Of a stretch of DNA of 64,000 nt, positions 9,320 through 18,128 are shown in pieces (within the stretch, counting starts at the first letter, position 1; the number at the start of each line of letters is the position of its first letter). The notes beneath the pieces are model-generated. The model made no database searches, was not told the origin of the DNA, and saw only the letters and a program-made list of their open reading frames with translations. Both the position numbers and the translations under genes were made by a program. This DNA comes from Nitrospira sp. (GTDB lineage: Bacteria; Nitrospirota; Nitrospiria; Nitrospirales; Nitrospiraceae), in assembly GCA_030123605.1 (NCBI GenBank), contig CP126123.1, positions 3,811,237 through 3,875,236 on the forward strand. The letters run 5' to 3'.

Positions 9320-11410
9320 CTATGAGGCAGGTTTGAAGAAGAGAACCGCCAGGGGAGGCAGGGTCAACGAGAGGGAGTGTGTACGGTTATGGGTCGGCAC
9401 GGCCTCAGCCTGGGCGCCGCCTAAATTTCCGAGGCCGCTGCCTCCGTAGACCGAGGCATCGCTGTTCAACAGTTCTTTCCAGTAGCCGCCGTGCGAGACC
9501 CCGACTCGATACCGGAGCCGCGGGACCGGCGTAAAATTGCAGACGACCGCGATGCTCTCTTGAGGCGACCGGCCGTGGCGCAAAAGACTGATAACGCCGG
9601 CATCGACATCATCGCAATCGATCCACTCGAATCCCCGAGGATTGAAGTCGCATTCATGGAGGGCAGGTTCGGTGCGGTATAGCTGATTGAGGTCGATCAC
9701 CCACTGCTGAAGGCCTTGGTGCGGTCGGTACTGCAACAGGTTCCAATCGATGCTGTCGTCATGCGCCCATTCCCGCCACTGGCCGATCTCCCCGCCCATG
9801 AAGACCAGCTTTTTGGCGGCCTGCGCATACATGTAGCCGAACAATGCACGTAGGTTGGCGAATTTTTGCCAATCGTCGCCGGGCATTTTCCCCAGAAGCG
9901 AGCCCTTTCCGTGGACGACTTCGTCGTGGGACAGCGGAAGTAGGAAGTTCTCGTGAAACGCATAGAGCATGCGGAAGGTGAGGTTGCGGTGGTGGTGTTT
10001 GCGATAGACCGGATCAAGCGCCATGTACTCCAACGTGTCGTGCATCCAGCCCATATCCCATTTCATTCCGAATCCCAATCCACCCGTATAGGTCGGGCGT
10101 GACACAGAAGGCCAGGAGGTGGATTCTTCCGCATAAGTCTGCACATCCGGGTGGCGTCGATAGATCTCTTCGTTGAGCTGGCGCAGGAAGGCGATCGCCT
10201 CCAGGTTTTCCCGCCCGCCGTGCCGGTTGGGGATCCATTCGCCTTCCTGCCGCGAGTAGTCCAGATACAACATGGAGGCGACGGCGTCCACGCGCAATCC
10301 GTCGGCATGGTACTGCTCCAGCCAGAAGAGGGCGCTGCTGATGAGAAAGCTGCGCACTTCGTTGCGGCTGTAGTTGAACACGGCGGTGTTCCAATCGGGA
10401 TGGAAGCCCTGTCGAGGATCCGCATGCTCAAAGAGATAGCTGCCGTCGAATCGGCTCAGGCCGTGTCCGTCGGTCGGAAAATGCGACGGCACCCAGTCCA
10501 GGATGACGCCGATCTCATGCTGGTGCAGTTGGTCGATGAGGTACATCAAGTCCTGCGGCGTTCCATAGTTGGCGGAGGGGGCGAAGTAGCCGGTCGTTTG
10601 ATAGCCCCAGGAACCGAAAAAGGGGTGGTCCATGAGGGGGAGGAACTCCACATGGGTAAAGCCCATCCGCCGGATGTAGTCGATGAGTTTCGACGCCGCT
10701 TCCCGATAACTGAGCGAGCGATTGCCTTCGCCGGGAACACGCATCCAGGAGCCGAAATGCATTTCGTAGATGCAGATCGGGGCATCGAGCGCATTGTGCC
10801 GGGAGCGGTTTTGCATCCAGGCTTGGTCTTGCCATGTGTAATCGAGAGTCCACACGACCGAAGCGGATTTCGGCGGCACCTCATTCATGCGAGCAAAGGG
10901 ATCGGTCTTGATCAGTTCGGCGCCGTGATGTCGCGATCGGATATGAAATTTGTAGAGCGTGCCGATTCCCACTCCTGGGACGAAACCTTCCCAAATGCCA
11001 GAGGATTGACGGGGCTGGAGGGGGTGACGAGAGGCATCCCAATGGTTGAAGGTGCCGAAGACCGAGACCTGTTCGGCTTCCGGAGCCCATACGGCAAAGT
11101 AGGTACCCTCGATGCCTTGTACGGTCGTGGGGTGCGCTCCGAGCTTGTCATAGAGGTGAAAGTGGGAACCTTCATTGAAGAGGTGCAGGTCGTCCGCGGA
11201 GAACAGACTGTGGCTCGGTGGCGTGAGTCTGCCTTGCTGCGATGCCGAGTCGAGGTGCTCGTCTGGGCTGTGATTCAGAAGCGGGTCCACAGGTGCAGAG
11301 TACTGTGCTTGGGGGCAGGGCGTCAATCGGCCCGCAGCGTTCTCTTGTCGGGGTTCCTTCGGGATGTGGGCACATCCGTGCCGATGATTCAGGCTAGTGA
11401 CACCCCTCAA
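9320..11410 (-). CDS. glgB: 1,4-alpha-glucan branching enzyme
   Basis: Cuts alpha-1,4-glucan chains and re-attaches them by alpha-1,6 links during glycogen synthesis in the cytoplasm. The order is an N-terminal CBM48 module (GTYFAVWAPEAEQVSVFGTFNHW), then the GH13 barrel and a C-terminal beta domain. The catalytic nucleophile Asp is in DGLRVDAVASM, the acid/base Glu in TYAEESTSWP, and the transition-state Asp in LSHDEVVHGKG. At up to 696 aa it lacks the extra N1 module of longer enzymes. The first in-frame start is a TTG at 11410 without a clear ribosome site; a GTG at 11290 is an alternative. It is divergent from the tRNA-Glu gene. No other glg gene is nearby. Confidence 0.95.
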   Translation of the reverse strand: MRGVTSLNHRHGCAHIPKEPRQENAAGRLTPCPQAQYSAPVDPLLNHSPDEHLDSASQQGRLTPPSHSLFSADDLHLFNEGSHFHLYDKLGAHPTTVQGIEGTYFAVWAPEAEQVSVFGTFNHWDASRHPLQPRQSSGIWEGFVPGVGIGTLYKFHIRSRHHGAELIKTDPFARMNEVPPKSASVVWTLDYTWQDQAWMQNRSRHNALDAPICIYEMHFGSWMRVPGEGNRSLSYREAASKLIDYIRRMGFTHVEFLPLMDHPFFGSWGYQTTGYFAPSANYGTPQDLMYLIDQLHQHEIGVILDWVPSHFPTDGHGLSRFDGSYLFEHADPRQGFHPDWNTAVFNYSRNEVRSFLISSALFWLEQYHADGLRVDAVASMLYLDYSRQEGEWIPNRHGGRENLEAIAFLRQLNEEIYRRHPDVQTYAEESTSWPSVSRPTYTGGLGFGMKWDMGWMHDTLEYMALDPVYRKHHHRNLTFRMLYAFHENFLLPLSHDEVVHGKGSLLGKMPGDDWQKFANLRALFGYMYAQAAKKLVFMGGEIGQWREWAHDDSIDWNLLQYRPHQGLQQWVIDLNQLYRTEPALHECDFNPRGFEWIDCDDVDAGVISLLRHGRSPQESIAVVCNFTPVPRLRYRVGVSHGGYWKELLNSDASVYGGSGLGNLGGAQAEAVPTHNRTHSLSLTLPPLAVLFFKPAS

Positions 11411-11452
11411 GCAAGTATGGTATGAATCAACCCGCTGTACGAGTCTCCCGTC

Positions 11453-11530
11453 GTCCCCATCGTCTAGCCTGGCCTAGGACATTGCCCTTTCAAGGCAGTA
11501 ACACGGGTTCAAATCCCGTTGGGGACACCA
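11453..11530 (+). tRNA. tRNA-Glu (anticodon TTC), CCA encoded
   Basis: A complete cloverleaf can be drawn. The acceptor GTCCCCA (11453-11459) pairs with TGGGGAC (11520-11526), followed by A73 and an encoded CCA (11528-11530). The anticodon stem-loop is TGCC-CTTTCAA-GGCA, placing TTC at positions 34-36. The T arm is CGGGTTCAAATCCCG. The 3' part, from 11511, is duplicated at 35294, so this tRNA is the integration target of the adjoining island. Confidence 0.96.
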
Positions 11531-13178
11531 CACAAGGGGTGGTAAGCTGAGTCGGTAAGAGTCGAAGGTACGAGCCTTTCCCCGTCACCTTGTAGCCTTT
11601 CCGTCCGTTCTCCTCAAATGCCTCACACATCAAGGGTTCTTCGAGGAGTTTCCTCAACATCTGACGAGCTTGTGCTGGATGGCGACCGAGAAGATTTTTC
11701 GTATCCTTCACTCGATCCTGGAGCTCTCGTTTCATTCGCGCTTCATCCATCTCCACAATGCCTGCTGGTCTCATCAGATGAGACAGTTCTTCAATCAATT
11801 GTTTTTTCCGCTTTTCTTCATCCCTCAGTTTAGCCAGCAGCGGGTCCATATTCTCCCCTCTGGCTATTGCATCGACCAAATTGCTTTCATGCGCCTCAAT
11901 CAGGGATAGCTCGCGTTCGACCAAAGATTTTCGACTGAGTCGTGTCTCGTCGCCCGCGCGGATGCGAGCGAGAGCCTTTTCGATCGCGACTTCAGTCAAT
12001 CTTTCATCTAGAGCCTCACTCATTGCCTGCAGCACGATTGTATCCAACACATCTTGATCGATCCTAAGAGCATTCTTGCAGATTGAAGCTCCTCGTTTTC
12101 GATGGTAGGCGCAGCCGTAAGTCCGTCGCTTTCCCCCATTATCCCTGCCACTGGCATCGATTGGGCCGCCACAAGTGCGACACCGAGCCAAACCACTGAG
12201 CAAATATGGTGAGTCGAAATCCCGCATCGCGGGACGACCGAGGAGTTGCCCCTTCGTATGTGCCGATGTTTTTCGCACAAATACGTTCTGAACCTGCTTG
12301 AGCCGAGCGGTCACCCGCTGCCACAGTTCGTCTGAGATAATGCGGAGATCCGGCGCCTCAAGTTTTATTAATTCGCCACTTTCTCTTCGGCGTCGTCGTT
12401 TGGTCCCGCCACGCTCAATCTTCTGGTACTCGTTCCAGACAATTTCGCCTCTGTAGAGTGGCCGATAGAGCATCTCTCGAATTGCGGAAGGCGCCCAGCC
12501 CGCCTTATTCCTCGGAGACGGTACGCCTTCAGCATTGAGTGTCTTCGCAATACGGGTCAGGCCAATCTTAGAGGCATACATTTCAAACACTCGTCGAACT
12601 GTGGCGGCCTGCTCCTGATTAATGACTCGGATCACATGCAATCGTTGGCCGTCCGCTGTGGCTATCTCTCGATTGTCATACCCATAGACACGACCGCCGG
12701 TGACATGCCCTGCTTTGGCCTTACGTAGGAGTGCGTCATATGTGCGCTGCTTGGCACGTTCTCTTTCCACTTCTGCTGCGAAGTTGGTCAGAGAGAGCAT
12801 CACTTTCTCCAGTGCGCTGTCCAATGTCCTCTCGCGGTCTTCCAAGTAGAAAAACACTCGGACGCCTGCGTCTGTAATCTGCTTGAGTGCATAGGCAGTT
12901 TCGATTTGCTCGCGACCAAGACGAGATTCCTCAGACATGATAAGCACATCGAAAACAGGTCTGGGTTTGAGTGCATTCATGAGACGAAGGAAACCCGGCC
13001 GCTTCACGAACTCCGCACCGGAAATGCCATCGTCTACAAAGATGTGTTCGTCCGCGACTTTCCAACCCTTGCGCTCAGCATAAGCTTTTGCATGTTCCAC
13101 CTGCCGAGTGACGGATTTCTCTTCTTCGAGTACTCCAGTTTGTTCCGTGGACTTCCGTGCGTAGATAGCAGCATTCAT
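11490..13178 (-). CDS. Large serine recombinase (site-specific integrase)
   Basis: 562-aa recombinase expected to integrate and excise the island at tRNA-Glu. Domains in order: resolvase catalytic domain (residues 1-150; nucleophile Ser10 in IYARKSTEQ; EESRLGR motif), recombinase domain (about 165-270), zinc ribbon (CRTCGG then CAYHRKRG...C, about residues 335-370) and a coiled-coil region (about 400-480). The C-terminal residues SPTGFEPVLLP are encoded by the antisense of the tRNA T arm, so the gene ends inside the tRNA and its 3' end is rebuilt from the host attachment site. The start overlaps the stop of a small upstream gene (ATGA). Confidence 0.94.
   Translation of the reverse strand: MNAAIYARKSTEQTGVLEEEKSVTRQVEHAKAYAERKGWKVADEHIFVDDGISGAEFVKRPGFLRLMNALKPRPVFDVLIMSEESRLGREQIETAYALKQITDAGVRVFFYLEDRERTLDSALEKVMLSLTNFAAEVERERAKQRTYDALLRKAKAGHVTGGRVYGYDNREIATADGQRLHVIRVINQEQAATVRRVFEMYASKIGLTRIAKTLNAEGVPSPRNKAGWAPSAIREMLYRPLYRGEIVWNEYQKIERGGTKRRRRRESGELIKLEAPDLRIISDELWQRVTARLKQVQNVFVRKTSAHTKGQLLGRPAMRDFDSPYLLSGLARCRTCGGPIDASGRDNGGKRRTYGCAYHRKRGASICKNALRIDQDVLDTIVLQAMSEALDERLTEVAIEKALARIRAGDETRLSRKSLVERELSLIEAHESNLVDAIARGENMDPLLAKLRDEEKRKKQLIEELSHLMRPAGIVEMDEARMKRELQDRVKDTKNLLGRHPAQARQMLRKLLEEPLMCEAFEENGRKGYKVTGKGSYLRLLPTQLTTPCVVSPTGFEPVLLP
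11511..11535 (+). repeat. Attachment-site repeat, left copy (tRNA 3' end)
   Basis: 25 bases covering the T-arm 3' half, acceptor strand, CCA and five flanking bases. An identical 25-mer occurs at 35294-35318. Beyond it, similarity continues imperfectly because a recombinase tail follows both copies. Confidence 0.85.
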
Positions 13179-13432
13179 GGTGTGATCTCCTTGTCTGATT
13201 GCAATCTTGCAAGCGTCATAGCGCTCTGGAGGTTATCCGTCAATGAACATTTATGGCCAAATCCAGGAGGGGTTTTGGCCATAGATTCGCTATGTTGTTG
13301 AAGATCCGCAAGAAGAACATCGGCAAGGATTGAAGAAATTTCGTCGCGGAGGTGATGGGGAAGAGGGGAATGATCCGTGTGTGGCAGGTGATCAGCCTCT
13401 TTGTTGGATAATTTTGGTTTTGCCCGCTCCAT
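13175..13432 (-). CDS. Small hypothetical protein coupled to the recombinase
   Basis: An 85-aa protein beginning MERAKPKLSNKEAD. The ATG at 13432 is preceded by AGGAGAAGG at good spacing, and the stop overlaps the recombinase start (ATGA), so the two are likely co-translated. The sequence is polar with a short amphipathic helix around residues 25-45 (LRDEISSILADVLLADL) and no known motif. Its position suggests a recombination directionality factor or a regulator of the integrase, but that is inference only. Confidence 0.6.
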   Translation of the reverse strand: MERAKPKLSNKEADHLPHTDHSPLPHHLRDEISSILADVLLADLQQHSESMAKTPPGFGHKCSLTDNLQSAMTLARLQSDKEITP

Positions 13433-13713
13433 CCGAATGCCTTCTCCTGAAGTCTCAAACCGGGGGAGTCTCACGACACCCCCCATGCCCCCCGCTGCAA
13501 TGCCCGCGTGTCCGCAGGCTCGGACGAAGAAGACTTCCAGTGGGCGCGACTCGGGACCGTGGAGCAGCGGACAGGCCTTCCCGGTCCCCTCCGTGCCGGT
13601 CTCCGCCCCTCCAGGCCTGCCCGCTGCGAGAGCCCCGTGCCGCCTCCTTCGTCACGCCCCACCCTTGGTTGGTGAAGGGTGGGGCTAGAACATAATTTCA
13701 GAAGGAGGCGGAC
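13433..13713. other. Divergent spacer with a perfect 10-bp hairpin
   Basis: A C-rich spacer between the leftward recombinase operon and the rightward radC-like gene. It holds an inverted repeat at 13657-13666 / 13675-13684 (stem CCCCACCCTT, 8-base loop) without a following T tract. It could be a transcription end, an operator or a recombination arm. No coding sequence is convincing here. Confidence 0.5.
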
Positions 13714-14088
13714 ATGTCCGTTGATAGCTCTCTCGGTTCCTCGAACGGTGGACGGCCACTGAGCCCGGTTCGGAAATACGGCATCCCCCGCTACCGTGTC
13801 GCGCTGGTTCGCGAAGGCCGTGCCCTTCCGGCAGCGGAATCGGTCCATACGTCGGAGGGTGCGGTGGCCATCCTCCGGCCGTTGTTTGAGGGCCTGGACC
13901 GGGAACAATTCCTCATCTGTGGCCTGGACGCCAAGCACAAGCTCATCGGCATCAATGTGGTGTCCACCGGCTCGCTGAACCTGACGATTGTCCATCCCCG
14001 TGAAGTCTTCAAGCCGCTCATTCTCATGAATGCCGGTGCCTGGCTCTGTCGGGTAAGGATGCGGCCTTGCAGCCGCATCCTCCCCTAA

Positions 14089-14122
14089 GAACCGGACTTG
14101 ATGGTTTCCGCTCATCCGGCTC
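14089..14122 (-). ncRNA. Group II intron domain V
   Basis: 34 nt that fold as GAGCCGGAT / GTCCGGTTC with a distal stem closed by a GAAA tetraloop. The catalytic AGC triad is present near the 5' side (GAGCC). Length and layout match the active-site hairpin of group II ribozymes. Confidence 0.88.
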
Positions 14123-14162
14123 AAGCCGTTACAAAGCCCGGCGCTGCCGCCGAGCCGGACAG

Positions 14163-15674
14163 TCACCACGGGGGTGGTGGATGAGGCCGCCGACGCGAGT
14201 GACCTGTCGCGGAGCGACGATCCTCAAAGTACGCTCGCCAGGTCCGATCGTAGGGATTAGCCTCCGCCCGGATTTTGAGGTGACGCCGGATGATGGTTTT
14301 GTTGGCACACACCAACTTCAACCAGTCCGGGTGACCGTCCAGCGGGCGTACACTCGTATCGGCCGCAAAGCGCCAGCTTCGTCCGTCAACCGGATGCCAG
14401 TATCGGTGCAACACCCAATTGGCGTTCTTGTTCTGATGCCTGCGTCGCGCCCATCGCCAGAGACAATGCCAGAGCACATGATCGACCTTGCAGAACGTAT
14501 GCGTCGCCACGATATGCCGGTGATACATCACCCAACCAAGGATCACCCGGTTGAGCGCATGGATCAGAACGGCCTGTGCCGACGCGCCGTGTGCGCGGAT
14601 TATCGCTCGCACCTTCTGCAGGAACGCATGGACGTTCTGCCGTGAAGGCGTGACCAGCAACTTGCCCTGGTATTTGCGCAGATGCTGGCCGAGGAAGTCG
14701 ACGCCCTCGTCGATATGCGTGATGCGAGTCTTGTCCGCCGAGAGCGCGAGCCCCCGTACAGCCAAGAACTGCTCAACCAGTGGTCGGACTTCATTCCTGA
14801 GGACCTCCTCGGAAGTTCCCGTGATGATGAAGTCATCCGCATAGCGTACGAGATGCACCTTGGGATTGTACTTGCCACGCCCTCGCCCCAAGTCCTTCCG
14901 CGGGAAGGCCCGTTGCAAAACACGTTCAAGTCCATCCAACGTCATGTTCGCCAGCGCCGGTGAGATGACTCCCCCTTGGGGTGTGCCCTCCTCCGTGGCG
15001 AACAGCGTTCGCTTCTCAACGTAGCCGGCCTTGAGCCAGCCTCGCAGGATCGCTTTATCCATCGGGATATGGTTGAGCATCCAGTCGTGGCTGATGTGAT
15101 CGAAACAGCCGACGATGTCGCCTTCCAACACCCACAGGGGCGCGCTCTTGCGAGAGAGCAGCTTGAAACACTGCTCGATCGCATCCGCCGTCGAACGCAT
15201 CGGCCGGAAGCCATACGAGTGGTGATCGGCCGTGGTCTCCGCGATCGGATCGAGCGCGAGCAGATACAATGCCTGCATCGCCCGATCGTGCATCGTCGGA
15301 ATACCGAGCGGCCTTCGTTTCCCGTTGGCCTTCGGGATGTACACGCGCCGCAGCGGTTGCGGCTGGTAGCCGCGCCGTCGCAGCGATCCGATTGCCTGTG
15401 CCTTGGCCCCTGGAGAGCGCCAGACGGCGTGATCCACTCCAGAGGTCTCCTTGCCTGCATTCCCCGTGACTCGCTTCACGGCCAAGGCCCGGCCAGAGAA
15501 GGAGTGGGTGAGCAGCCATTGCAGAGCGTTCGCTCGGCCGTGGCGGCCCTCCCGTGTGGCCTTGACGATACGCGCTTGCAGCCGCCGCACGTCGCGTTCA
15601 CAGTCGGCCCAGTTGATCTGGTTCCACTGCGGCGCGCCGTTGGAGGATGCACACGCAGCGTGCGCTCCGTTCAT
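14163..15674 (-). CDS. Group II intron reverse transcriptase/maturase
   Basis: 503-aa intron-encoded protein (LtrA type) that binds the intron RNA for splicing and copies it into DNA at new sites. RT motifs are in order: [19 protein letters not shown] (about 109-127), [13 protein letters not shown] (186-198), [14 protein letters not shown] (230-243), YADD active site (278-281) and [14 protein letters not shown] maturase X region follows (about 340-430), then the '[14 protein letters not shown]' segment. The usual C-terminal HNH endonuclease is absent, so mobility probably depends on other means of priming. It is encoded within the intron strand, antisense to radC. Confidence 0.95.
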   Translation of the reverse strand: MNGAHAACASSNGAPQWNQINWADCERDVRRLQARIVKATREGRHGRANALQWLLTHSFSGRALAVKRVTGNAGKETSGVDHAVWRSPGAKAQAIGSLRRRGYQPQPLRRVYIPKANGKRRPLGIPTMHDRAMQALYLLALDPIAETTADHHSYGFRPMRSTADAIEQCFKLLSRKSAPLWVLEGDIVGCFDHISHDWMLNHIPMDKAILRGWLKAGYVEKRTLFATEEGTPQGGVISPALANMTLDGLERVLQRAFPRKDLGRGRGKYNPKVHLVRYADDFIITGTSEEVLRNEVRPLVEQFLAVRGLALSADKTRITHIDEGVDFLGQHLRKYQGKLLVTPSRQNVHAFLQKVRAIIRAHGASAQAVLIHALNRVILGWVMYHRHIVATHTFCKVDHVLWHCLWRWARRRHQNKNANWVLHRYWHPVDGRSWRFAADTSVRPLDGHPDWLKLVCANKTIIRRHLKIRAEANPYDRTWRAYFEDRRSATGHSRRRPHPPPPW

Positions 15675-16450
15675 TTGCGATTTCCTCCCCAGGTGGTTCT
15701 ACACTCGTTCTCGTCACGAACGACCGGCTGGAAGTGGGCCCGCTTTCGCAGCAGCGTGATGTTGCAACGCTTATCCGCTCCATTACAGGGCGGCATTCGC
15801 TTTCTCCAGCTTCCTGTGCCCGCTATCCCCACAGCGGCCCTTACGAGCCCGCCTGCTCCCTCACGGGAGCGGGACATCGGGGTTACCGTGTTCCGCATTG
15901 ATGACACGAGTAGGTTAGCCTCTGCCAATACACCGGCGGTCTTGCATGTCCGTGTGCTCCGAGCGCGCTGCGGAGCAGCCGACCGCGATACCTGTTGGCC
16001 TGAGCCACTCAGCATCTTTGGCTCGACTGATTTTGACGGTGCCTGACAGCAGTTCACTTTCATTAGACATACCACCCAGCCTTGCCCCCGAGCCGCCTGA
16101 TGCTGGCAGCCCCGGCGGCTCCCTCACGGCAGCCACCGCGCCCTGATGGGCGAGGGTACGTTGTCTCGGCAGCTTCAGACCCGACGGTTACCAGCCGCGC
16201 CTGTGCCGATAGGCTACTGCGCACGGAAGCGCAGGTTCTCTTACTTTCGTATCGAACAATCATCAACGCGACTTCACGTCGCACGTGCCCATAATCATCC
16301 GTCCGGGGACATCACGCCCAGTCCCGAAGATCGCATCCTGACCAAACGACTGCGCGAGGCCGGCGACCTCTTCGGGATTACTCTCCTCGACCATCTCATC
16401 CTCGCCGAAGAACACTACTACAGCTTCGCCGACCAGGGCTGGCCCGGTGC

Positions 16451-16579
16451 TTAGCGGAGCAGCCGCAACACCCAGGCCGCCCCGGCGGCCACCAACGCCA
16501 GCCCGATCGCCGCCGTCCCCCAGGCGACCAGATCGACAGCCAGCGAATTGCCAATGCTTTGAATCTGTTGCGCCGTCAT
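16451..16579 (-). CDS. Small coat-like membrane protein (42 aa), phage
   Basis: A 42-aa protein, MTAQQIQSIGNS then one hydrophobic helix (about residues 14-37) and a basic RLLR end. This is the charge pattern of mature filamentous-phage coat proteins: polar N-terminus, single membrane helix, positive C-terminus for DNA contact. It has no cleavable leader. AGGAG lies 7 bases before the ATG at 16579. The stop overlaps the radC stop tail to tail. It may be a second major or a minor coat subunit. Confidence 0.65.
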   Translation of the reverse strand: MTAQQIQSIGNSLAVDLVAWGTAAIGLALVAAGAAWVLRLLR

Positions 16580-16664
16580 GTTGGAACTCCTGTGCCATTT
16601 CCTTAACGTCCTCGATTGCGAAAAAGGAGGCAGGCTGCTGCCAGCCTGCCTCGATGGGCTACCC

Positions 16665-16877
16665 TCAGCCCACAATCGCGCGCACGCGCTTAAAGGCGTA
16701 AATCGCCAACGCCACGCCAATCAAGGCCGTGGCCCACAAGAGCAGATCGGCCCGTACCGTGGCCACATCCGCCGACACCGGAAACAACTGCGCCTGCGAC
16801 AGCGCCGGCACGCCCAGGGCGAACACGAACGCCATGAGCAGCCCCCCAAGCCCTTTCACCCAACCCCATCCCTTCAT
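16665..16877 (-). CDS. Major coat protein precursor (pVIII-like)
   Basis: A 70-aa precursor with a signal peptide (about residues 1-28, ending ALSQA), a short acidic/polar stretch, one transmembrane helix (LLLWATALIGVALAIYAF) and a basic KRVRAIVG tail. This is the layout of pVIII, which is inserted in the inner membrane and packed around phage ssDNA during extrusion. The ATG at 16877 follows AAGGAGG at good spacing. A longer reading with MDGTTN in front has no ribosome site. Confidence 0.75.
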   Translation of the reverse strand: MKGWGWVKGLGGLLMAFVFALGVPALSQAQLFPVSADVATVRADLLLWATALIGVALAIYAFKRVRAIVG

Positions 16878-16949
16878 ACGGCACCTCCTTGTGCTGTTAG
16901 TGGTTCCGTCCACCCCCGCCGCCGGATGACTCGCCGGCGGTCGAGCGCC

Positions 16950-17057
16950 TCAATGGCTTTGAGGCAAAATCAATTTGATGATCAGGCCGACGGCAAAGCC
17001 GCCGAGCCAAAAGATCGCCGTGAAATAAGTCATCGCTTCAATCGCCGGCAGGTCCAT
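16950..17057 (-). CDS. Tiny membrane protein (35 aa) overlapping zot, minor coat candidate
   Basis: A 35-aa open frame starting MDLPAIEAMTYF with one hydrophobic helix (about residues 11-31). Its start lies 20 bases inside the 3' end of zot. Its ribosome site (AAGGAG) is within zot codons, which is characteristic of packed phage genes. Size and form fit pVII/pIX-type minor coat or a small assembly peptide. Too short for routine gene calling; supported by the ribosome site, position and helix. Confidence 0.6.
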   Translation of the reverse strand: MDLPAIEAMTYFTAIFWLGGFAVGLIIKLILPQSH

Positions 17058-18045
17058 AGAACACTCCTTCGCCGATGAGCCGCATTGAGCCTTCTTCATA
17101 GACTTCCGAGACCGACAGCCCATAGCGCCCCGTGATCTGCGCCGCCGTCAGGATCTCGCCGCTGTCCAGGAGATACCGCCAGCCTTGACGGTCCTTGCTC
17201 ATTCCCGCACCACCGAGGATTCTCACTGGTCGCTTCGGTGCGGCCGGAGTCGTTGGTGCCGGCGGAGCCAGACCCAATGGGCTAAGGAGGTTTGAAGACC
17301 CGGAAGGAACCGTCCCAGCCACCACATTCGGAACAGCGATGGCCCCGCCGGCCGATGCTGGTTTGGTCGAACTCAGCGAGGACCAGGGCCGCCAGACCAT
17401 GAGACCGATCGCGAACAGGCCTGCCGCAATCCCAATTGTGATGCGTGCTGACTTAAAGACGGTATGACTGCGCCTTTCTTCCCGAATTGCTGCAGACGCA
17501 TAACTGGAATAGTAGGCATAGACCGCAGGCGAGTAGGTGCCGACGAATGCCCGAATGACCTCATGATCTTCCGGGTTCCCCCGCACCTTACCCTGATACT
17601 TTTTTGCGAGCCCGACAAACGCCAATTTCCGAAACTTCACCGTCGCTTCAATCAGCCGGGTGACACCTTGTGACATCTGCCTGAAATCCTGACTCATGAG
17701 GAGAATGTCCACGCCATAATGCCGATGCGTTTCGAGCCAGCGGAGGAGTCCCGGTTCGACTTTCTGCATCGACCGAAAGACAGTCTGAGCCTCGTCAATG
17801 ATGACGGCTGAACCGGGCTCGACATGGGGAAAGGCTTGCAGGACTTCAACCGAGTCCTTCCAAATCGTGATCTGTTGTTCGAGGGTTTCGAGGTCGATGC
17901 CTGTGAATAACGACAATCGATCCAGATAGATGCCATCGACCGCGATATAGAGTCGTCGGCCTTGTTTGACCCACGGCAAGAACTTTTCGCAGATGGCGTG
18001 ATACGACTTCCCCGAGCCTGGTACCCCTTCATATAATTCGATCAT
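17038..18045 (-). CDS. zot: Zonular occludens toxin-like assembly ATPase (pI/Zot)
   Basis: Inner-membrane ATPase that drives extrusion of filamentous virions, 335 aa. Start MIELYEGVPGSGKSYHA at 18045, preceded by AGGAG; Walker A is GVPGSGKS (residues 7-14), Walker B is SAVIIDEAQTVF. A transmembrane helix follows the ATPase domain (about residues 212-230, IGIAAGLFAIGLMVW), with a periplasmic Pro/Ala/Ser-rich C-terminal part as in pI. ATGA overlap with the preceding 28-aa gene shows translational coupling. The name reflects homology to Vibrio Zot, not toxin activity. Confidence 0.93.
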   Translation of the reverse strand: MIELYEGVPGSGKSYHAICEKFLPWVKQGRRLYIAVDGIYLDRLSLFTGIDLETLEQQITIWKDSVEVLQAFPHVEPGSAVIIDEAQTVFRSMQKVEPGLLRWLETHRHYGVDILLMSQDFRQMSQGVTRLIEATVKFRKLAFVGLAKKYQGKVRGNPEDHEVIRAFVGTYSPAVYAYYSSYASAAIREERRSHTVFKSARITIGIAAGLFAIGLMVWRPWSSLSSTKPASAGGAIAVPNVVAGTVPSGSSNLLSPLGLAPPAPTTPAAPKRPVRILGGAGMSKDRQGWRYLLDSGEILTAAQITGRYGLSVSEVYEEGSMRLIGEGVFYGPAGD

Positions 18046-18128
18046 CGAAGACTCCTGAGATACACCCAGATCCAGAGTGCCAACACGACGGTCCAGGCGT
18101 AGGCCCACCCCATCGCGAGCTGGTTCAT
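18042..18128 (-). CDS. Tiny membrane protein (28 aa), phage
   Basis: A 28-aa frame, MNQLAMGWAYAWTVV onwards, almost entirely one aromatic-rich hydrophobic helix with a basic RSLR end. Start and stop overlap both neighbours as ATGA (18128/18125 and 18045/18042), which is the main evidence that it is translated. Probably a small structural or assembly peptide, comparable to the minor coat genes next to pI in other inoviruses. Confidence 0.6.
   Translation of the reverse strand: MNQLAMGWAYAWTVVLALWIWVYLRSLR

Larger units (their letters stand above)
14048..16284 (-). mobile_element. Group II intron (2237 bp), antisense to radC
   Basis: Read on the minus strand, the 5' end is GTGCGAC (from 16284), matching the GUGYG consensus. 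The 3' end is ACCCGAC (to 14048), ending in the usual AY. A canonical 34-nt domain V lies at 14089-14122, followed by a domain VI hairpin with an unpaired A near its 3' base. The encoded reverse transcriptase occupies 14163-15674. Both ends are fixed independently by the reconstruction of the uninterrupted radC reading frame. The insertion lies immediately before the HNHPSGD codons. Confidence 0.9.
13714..16454 (+). pseudogene. RadC-like JAB/MPN protein split by a group II intron
   Basis: Two exons, 13714-14047 and 16285-16454, join exactly in frame into a 167-aa RadC-type protein (504 coding bases). The join rebuilds W-L-C-A-HNHPSGD, the JAMM metal-binding motif, and exon 2 continues with TKRLREAGDLFG and LLDHLILAE, both family hallmarks. 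AAGGAGG precedes the ATG. The intervening 2237 bases are a group II intron on the opposite strand, so it cannot be spliced from the radC mRNA; reading on gives a 124-aa truncated product ending at 14088. RadC-type JAB proteins are common on mobile islands; their role is unclear. The 3' end meets the prophage coat gene tail to tail. Confidence 0.88.

Noticed and set aside
10151..11425. 424-codon plus-strand frame opposite glgB
   Set aside because: It is antisense to a clear branching enzyme, shows no domain, and mirrors codon bias of the real gene.
13657..13684. Perfect hairpin considered as an intrinsic terminator
   Set aside because: No T-rich run follows on either strand, so I list it only as a hairpin.
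13401..13688. Plus-strand frames in the C-rich spacer left of radC
   Set aside because: They overlap the start region of a gene with a good ribosome site on the other strand and have low-complexity Pro/Ala/Arg content.
14976..16046. 356-codon plus-strand frame through the group II intron
   Set aside because: It is antisense to the reverse transcriptase and the intron ribozyme domains; no family likeness and no ribosome site.
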